Of a DNA stretch of 64,000 bases, positions 56,601 to 64,000 are shown piece by piece; position 1 is the first letter of the stretch; each line of letters starts with the position of its first letter. The translations under genes were made by a program, and so were the position numbers. Under the pieces are notes generated by a model, which was given only the letters and a program-made list of their open reading frames with translations, made no database searches and had not been told where the DNA came from. This stretch comes from Closterium sp. NIES-65 (Eukaryota; Streptophyta; Zygnematophyceae; Desmidiales; Closteriaceae). The stretch covers positions 2,914,001 to 2,978,000 of the forward strand of contig CANXME010002127.1 in the NCBI GenBank assembly GCA_948144175.1, given 5' to 3'.

Positions 56601-58681
56601 TGCGTGAATGATTGTATGCGTGGGTGCGTGCAAGGGGCCGGGGGAGGGAGAGAATCAGCACGGCGCGCCATTACGGGGGTCGGGGCGGAAGAGTGTGTCA
56701 GGGAAAGAAGGAGGGAGGGAGGCAGCGAGTATTGAGCGCACAGCAGAAGAGGGGAGGGAGGGTTGTCAAGGCAGGGCGCTCTTACACACCGCATTCGCCA
56801 CGTATGGGTGTCTCCGCGGATCAACCCAGTCCCACGCACGTGGGTGCGCGAGGCTGGCGCAAGTAAGCAGAACTGCTGCCGCGCACCTCGTGATGCGATC
56901 ACGGCACTGCACGATGCGCGCAGGCAGGTACGTGCGAGGCAGGCAACATGGCTGCGGCACCGCCTCCGCACCTGCCCAACGCATCTATAGCGCTGGCAGA
57001 GCTACAGCCCAGCGCTTCCCCGCCACCCCAACCAGCGCTCACCCTGCCCACCCATGGCGCTGCCTCCTCGCCGCGCCACCCAGCGCTAATACGACACTGC
57101 TTGACCACCGCCTCCCAACGTACCGACGGACGTTGAGGCGCATGAGGTGCCTCACCGCGCCCCAGGCCCACCCACGGCACTGCCTTCTCGCCGCCTCCCA
57201 ACTTAGCGACGGACGCGCGCATAGCGATGGTCGTCCTAGATGCTGCCGGCGCTGCGAGGTCCCAGTTACCCACGGCACAGCTTGCCCCGCTACTCCTCGT
57301 GGTTATGACATTGCCTACCCGCCCCCCCCAACGTACTGACGGAGGTGCGCATGAGGTAGTCGTCCCAGATGCTGACGATGCGCGCGCTGAACGCGGGGAT
57401 GTCGTAATAGAACGCCACCATGTCCGGCATGTACTGCGCGCCGCTGCCGCCGTCCAGCGTGCGGCGCGACCCGTTCTTCACCGTCGTGACCTCGCTGATC
57501 TGTGCGCAAGCGGCAGTCGCGGAGAGGCGCGGAAGGGAAGGGGAGGAGGGCAGACAAGCGCAGACAGAGGCGGACAAGGTCAACGAGGGCGGAAGATGGC
57601 GGAGGAGGGGGGATGAGGGGGGAGGATGGCGGAGGAGGGCGGATGAGGGGGGAGGATGGCGGAGGAGGGCGGATGAGGGGGGAGGATGGCGGAGGAGGGC
57701 GGATGAGGGGGGAGGAGGGCGGAGGAGGGGGGACAAGGTCAAGGAGATGTGAGTCCAGAGGAAGATTTGCGAGAGCCACATGGCGAGGCACAGACCCTCC
57801 CATCTCACACTCACAGCAGCGACTAGCCCTTGACCCTCTCCTCACCTGGCAGAGCAGCGAGGGCACGAAGTTGGCGGCGGTGAGCGAGTCACCGATGACG
57901 GCGATGGTCTTGCCCTTGATCATGTTCAGGAACGACCTGCACCGTGACGGACCACATTTGGATTCAAAATAAGATCCGATTCAGATTCGCGGTGAGGGTG
58001 CGGATTCGATCAGCATGCGCTGCACGCCAGCACATTGCGATGGGCCGATGAGGGGACGGGAAGCCGCAATGAGGATAGCGCGGCGCAAGCAAGGACTGCG
58101 GCACTGGTCTGAAAGCGGCGGTGATGACAGCAACGAGCGGGGTGCGTGTGGTCTAGGTTGACCGCGAGCTGTGGGGGTGCGATGGCGAGCGGATTCATTG
58201 GCGATACAGGGACGCACGAGGGGCCAGCGCGGGGGAAAGACGCACTTGGAGTTGAAGCGGAGCGTGCGGCCGCAGCTTTCGGAGTACCACGAGTAGCGCA
58301 CGAACCCGCTGTCCGGCCGCCCGTTGCCGCGACACCGGGAAATTTGAAACTGCGCAGAGGGGGGACGCGCGGATTGGGGGAGGGCGCGCGGAGGGCGAAA
58401 TGCGGAGTGGAGGGGAGTGGAAGATTGCGGAAAGTGAGGGGAGGGGGGAGGGAGGGCAGAAGTGACAGAGGCAAGGAAAGAGGAAAGGGGACGCACAGGG
58501 GGGCGCGCGGCGGGCTTACGAGGAAAGGGCAGCTCTCATCGTAGGGCGGCCGCGACGAGTCCGCCACCCATTTTCCATCAAACAGATCGCATGACAGCGC
58601 TAGGCCAATGAGAACGCTCCACGTCAATGCTGTGCACTGTAACGCTAAACTGCCGCCGCGTCTGCTGCAGTGCCACCACAT
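53621..58681 (-). CDS. TBL/PC-esterase family polysaccharide O-acetyltransferase
   Basis: Seven exons: 58681-58520, 58349-58246, 57936-57846, 57499-57337, 56412-56184, 55904-55583, 53980-53621. All joins are in phase, giving 476 residues. A hydrophobic N-terminal segment ([10 protein letters not shown]) is followed by the TBL hallmark [15 protein letters not shown], then NGRPDSGF. The GDS nucleophile motif VIGDSL has Ser106. Near the end, [14 protein letters not shown] supplies the DxxH pair (Asp363, His366). This Ser/Asp/His set acetylates hydroxyls of wall polysaccharides in the Golgi in plants. An unusual Lys/Pro/Ser-rich tail (397-476; [18 protein letters not shown]) follows the domain. 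Introns hold decayed copies of exon ends, a MITE and microsatellites. Exon 1 could begin further upstream. Substrate unknown. Confidence 0.85.
54110..54184 (-). pseudogene. Dead copy 2 of TBL last exon
   Basis: An acceptor CCACCAG and TCGCTCGACTGTCTGCAAAG match the active exon. One base is missing in the segment equal to GTGCCGGACATATGGGT, so the frame shifts. Flanking intron sequence (CCCATYCCCAT-rich) is duplicated too, so the unit is exon start plus intron. Confidence 0.75.
54276..54900 (-). pseudogene. Dead copy 1 of TBL last exon, split by a MITE
   Basis: On the minus strand an acceptor CTACAG is followed by CCGGTGAAGTGTTTA (54900-54886), then the MITE. After the TSD, GACTGTCTGCTCCGGTGC continues (54319 downward). 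It aligns with the active last exon (CCGGTGAAGTACCTGGAC at 53980) and would read [16 protein letters not shown] stop follows at VI. Confidence 0.8.
54323..54885. mobile_element. 563-bp non-autonomous PIF/Harbinger-like transposon
   Basis: Terminal inverted repeats GGGCGCGTGTCTTTTGGT and ACCAAAAGACACGCGCCC (outermost 17-18 bases; one base differs at the inner end). TSD TAA at 54320-54322 and 54886-54888. Subterminal inverted repeats ATTTGGTTGAACTTTT and AAAAGTTCAACCAAAT lie inside. A 22-bp perfect palindrome centred on GGTCGACC is at 54384-54405. No transposase. TAA is the standard Harbinger target. Confidence 0.9.
54970..55458. repeat. (GGGGAT)n microsatellite in TBL intron 6
   Basis: About 490 bp, roughly 80 units of GGGGAT on the plus strand, broken once by GGGGGT units near 55092-55108. 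The intron RNA would be (AUCCCC)n. Dipeptide open frames through it (PIPIPI, HPHPHP, GMGMGM) are artefacts. Confidence 0.97.
56074..56118 (-). repeat. Decayed copy of the 3' end of TBL exon 5
   Basis: The minus strand reads GACTGGCAGACGCTCAACG and then GCCGTCGACCCGTGCATGGC, ending at a GTGAGT donor. It parallels exon 5 ([15 protein letters not shown], 56230-56184) 111 bp away. Confidence 0.8.
56470..56585 (-). repeat. Decayed copy of the 5' half of TBL exon 5
   Basis: Starts with the same acceptor AG|ACAAGGGCATGATAGCGAAG as exon 5 (56412), 173 bp upstream in the gene. Encodes [20 protein letters not shown] before diverging to a stop. A third partial match to its far end (GGCGCGCCATTACGG) is at 56660-56676. 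Confidence 0.8.
57113..57250 (-). repeat. Two decayed copies of the 3' end of TBL exon 4
   Basis: At 57193-57250 and 57113-57150 the plus strand repeats the exon 4 donor region (CAACGTACTGACGGAGGTGC at 57330-57349): CAACTTAGCGACGGACGCGC and CAACGTACCGACGGACGTTG. Between them CCCAGCGCTAAT-type intron sequence is also repeated. Confidence 0.7.
57592..57735. repeat. 30-bp minisatellite in TBL intron 3
   Basis: About five units of GGAGGATGGCGGAGGAGGGC plus GGATGAGGGG. Purine-rich on the plus strand. Confidence 0.9.
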
Positions 58682-60053
58682 GGCACCTGCGGCTCGACGC
58701 TGCCCTTGTAACGACTAAATTGTCCGTGGGTTGGACAAGCGGGTAACCAATCTACATACAAGTGTGGTAGCGTAAAACAGGTTCTAAACCCGTGCTGAGT
58801 GCTAGCGTGTGAGTCGTTAGTCGAGGCTTCCTGCAACACCTAGCAATGTAGCGCCATTCGCGGCGAGTTTCTCGTGAAAATGCAAACGCCGCTTGCGACG
58901 GGTTGGCGCGTCATGATTGTACGCGGTAGGGCGATGCGAGGCTGGGTGGCAACAAGACGTGATCCGCACGTGGGGAGTTTAGAGGTTGAGCGATGGCAAA
59001 CTGAGGAGAGCGACGCATGAGCGCGACAATGTCGTGAAGCTTCTTAAATGGGCTGGTTAAAGCGCTAGTATGACATATTTAGCGCGATGAAAGAGCACTT
59101 GATCGCGCTAGGTTTGACGCGAGTAGGTATCACTTGTTGCTAGTGCCTACATGGACGATTGGTTTTTACCGTCTGTACTTTCTGCTCCTACTATGTTCGA
59201 CGTTTCGCCCATCAGGGAGATAAAAACACAGGTCTTGCACCTCACTTGGCATCGCAAGATCAATAGTGCAGCCAGCGCGAGAGCAACGACGGGACAGATC
59301 TGATGTGGCAGTGTCGGCTGTATCTCGCAGTGCGCTTGACTGTGCGTGTGTTTCGAGTCCACCCTAGATAGGCGCGCCATAGTGATATGTAGGCTGGAAG
59401 AGGGTTGTTGGGCTCAAATGAAACCTATCCGTGAATCCATAATGGTTGTCGGTCAGGTGAAGGAGCATGGGCGAGGAGAGGAGGGGGGAAGTCCTGCCGA
59501 CGACGGGGCAGAATGACGATGCAGTCGATTCACGCTTCGCTCAGAACCCGAATTTCGACATGCGGCTCGCTCTCGCGGGCAATTTTCGCTCCACCGCCTT
59601 AGCGGCGCGAGGCTGTTCGGCGAACGTGTGCCCTCAGATAATGATCCGATTGGTGAGTGATTGATCCTGTCGTTCTAGTGAGCGAGTGTAGCGAAATGTT
59701 TGGACGATGGCTACTCGGCGAAGAGGGGGCAAATAACATGCATAAGTTATAATGTTTTACATTATAAACCAGGATAACATGAATACTCATGGATAACATT
59801 TTTTTACATCAACCTCACCAGTCACTGCCAAAACCAGGTTAGAAGTTGCATTGGGTCGAAGTGGAAACCCTAATCCAGGATAAACAGAAGCTTGAGCTGG
59901 GCCGAAATGGAAATACGTTGCTGACCACTTGTCTAGACTGGAACCCCCTTGTGAACTGCGATTAAACAAGAGTTAATGCCTCCACATAAACTTTTGCAAG
60001 AGGAAAGCCAACAAAAGGGCAAAACCACTAGCACTAACCCTAACCTACCGTAA
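58682..60053. other. Intergenic between TBL gene and RGG-tail gene
   Basis: About 1.4 kb with lower GC. Short frames (59147-59380, 59467-59664) show no family likeness. Presumably contains the TBL promoter and the 3' flank of the next gene. No RNA gene recognised. Confidence 0.55.
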
Positions 60054-63965
<3,912 letters not shown>

Positions 63966-64000
63966 CTGTGGGCAGGGAGGGTGGTGTGGCAGGGCGGCAG

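Overview
This is eukaryotic nuclear DNA from the green lineage, most likely a streptophyte alga or an early land plant. The host genes point there: a MUR3-type GT47 xyloglucan glycosyltransferase homologue, a trichome-birefringence-like (TBL) polysaccharide O-acetyltransferase homologue, and a protein with a plastid-transit-like N-terminus. Genes are GC-rich, have short exons and GT-AG (once GC-AG) introns, and sit among many LTR retrotransposons. A zygnematophyte such as Closterium is a plausible guess, but the sequence does not prove the species.

Positions 1-35610 are a set of LTR retrotransposons nested inside one another, which I resolved from LTR termini (TG...CA) and 5-bp target-site duplications (TSDs). 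The outermost is copia element D (+), whose start lies left of the window. D was entered by copia element E1 (1-4011, itself carrying a solo LTR at 836-2000) and by Ty3/gypsy chromovirus G (4643-31535, minus). G was then hit three times: by copia C (7233-13693, minus), copia A (15255-22449, +) and copia B (22475-29826, minus). A and B sit only 20 bp apart. A was in turn hit by a 1251-bp coding-free LTR element (18580-19830). D resumes at 31541 and ends with its 3' LTR at 35610.

Positions 35611-44692 hold further copia pieces in both orientations (E, F, H, I), joined at rearranged breakpoints. Positions 44693-46203 are unique sequence upstream of the first host gene.

Positions 46204-64000 are the gene region: the intronless MUR3-like gene (+, 46204-48837); a four-exon probable plastid membrane protein (minus, 50473-53037); a seven-exon TBL/PC-esterase gene (minus, 53621-58681); and the 3' part of an unrecognised RGG-tailed protein (minus, 60054 to beyond 63965). 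The first and third probably act in the Golgi on the same polysaccharide class, by galactosylation and O-acetylation.

The most striking content is in the introns. There is a 2.2-kb (CCTG)n tract in sense orientation, a 15-bp array built from copies of the adjacent 5' splice site, about 0.5 kb of (GGGGAT)n, and repeated partial copies of neighbouring exon ends in the TBL gene. A PIF/Harbinger-like MITE has landed inside one of these dead exon copies. In the transposon block, notable signals are covarying hairpins in the coding-free LTR element, a copia subfamily whose Gag capsid region appears deleted in two copies, and GC-rich tandem leaders shared by several families.
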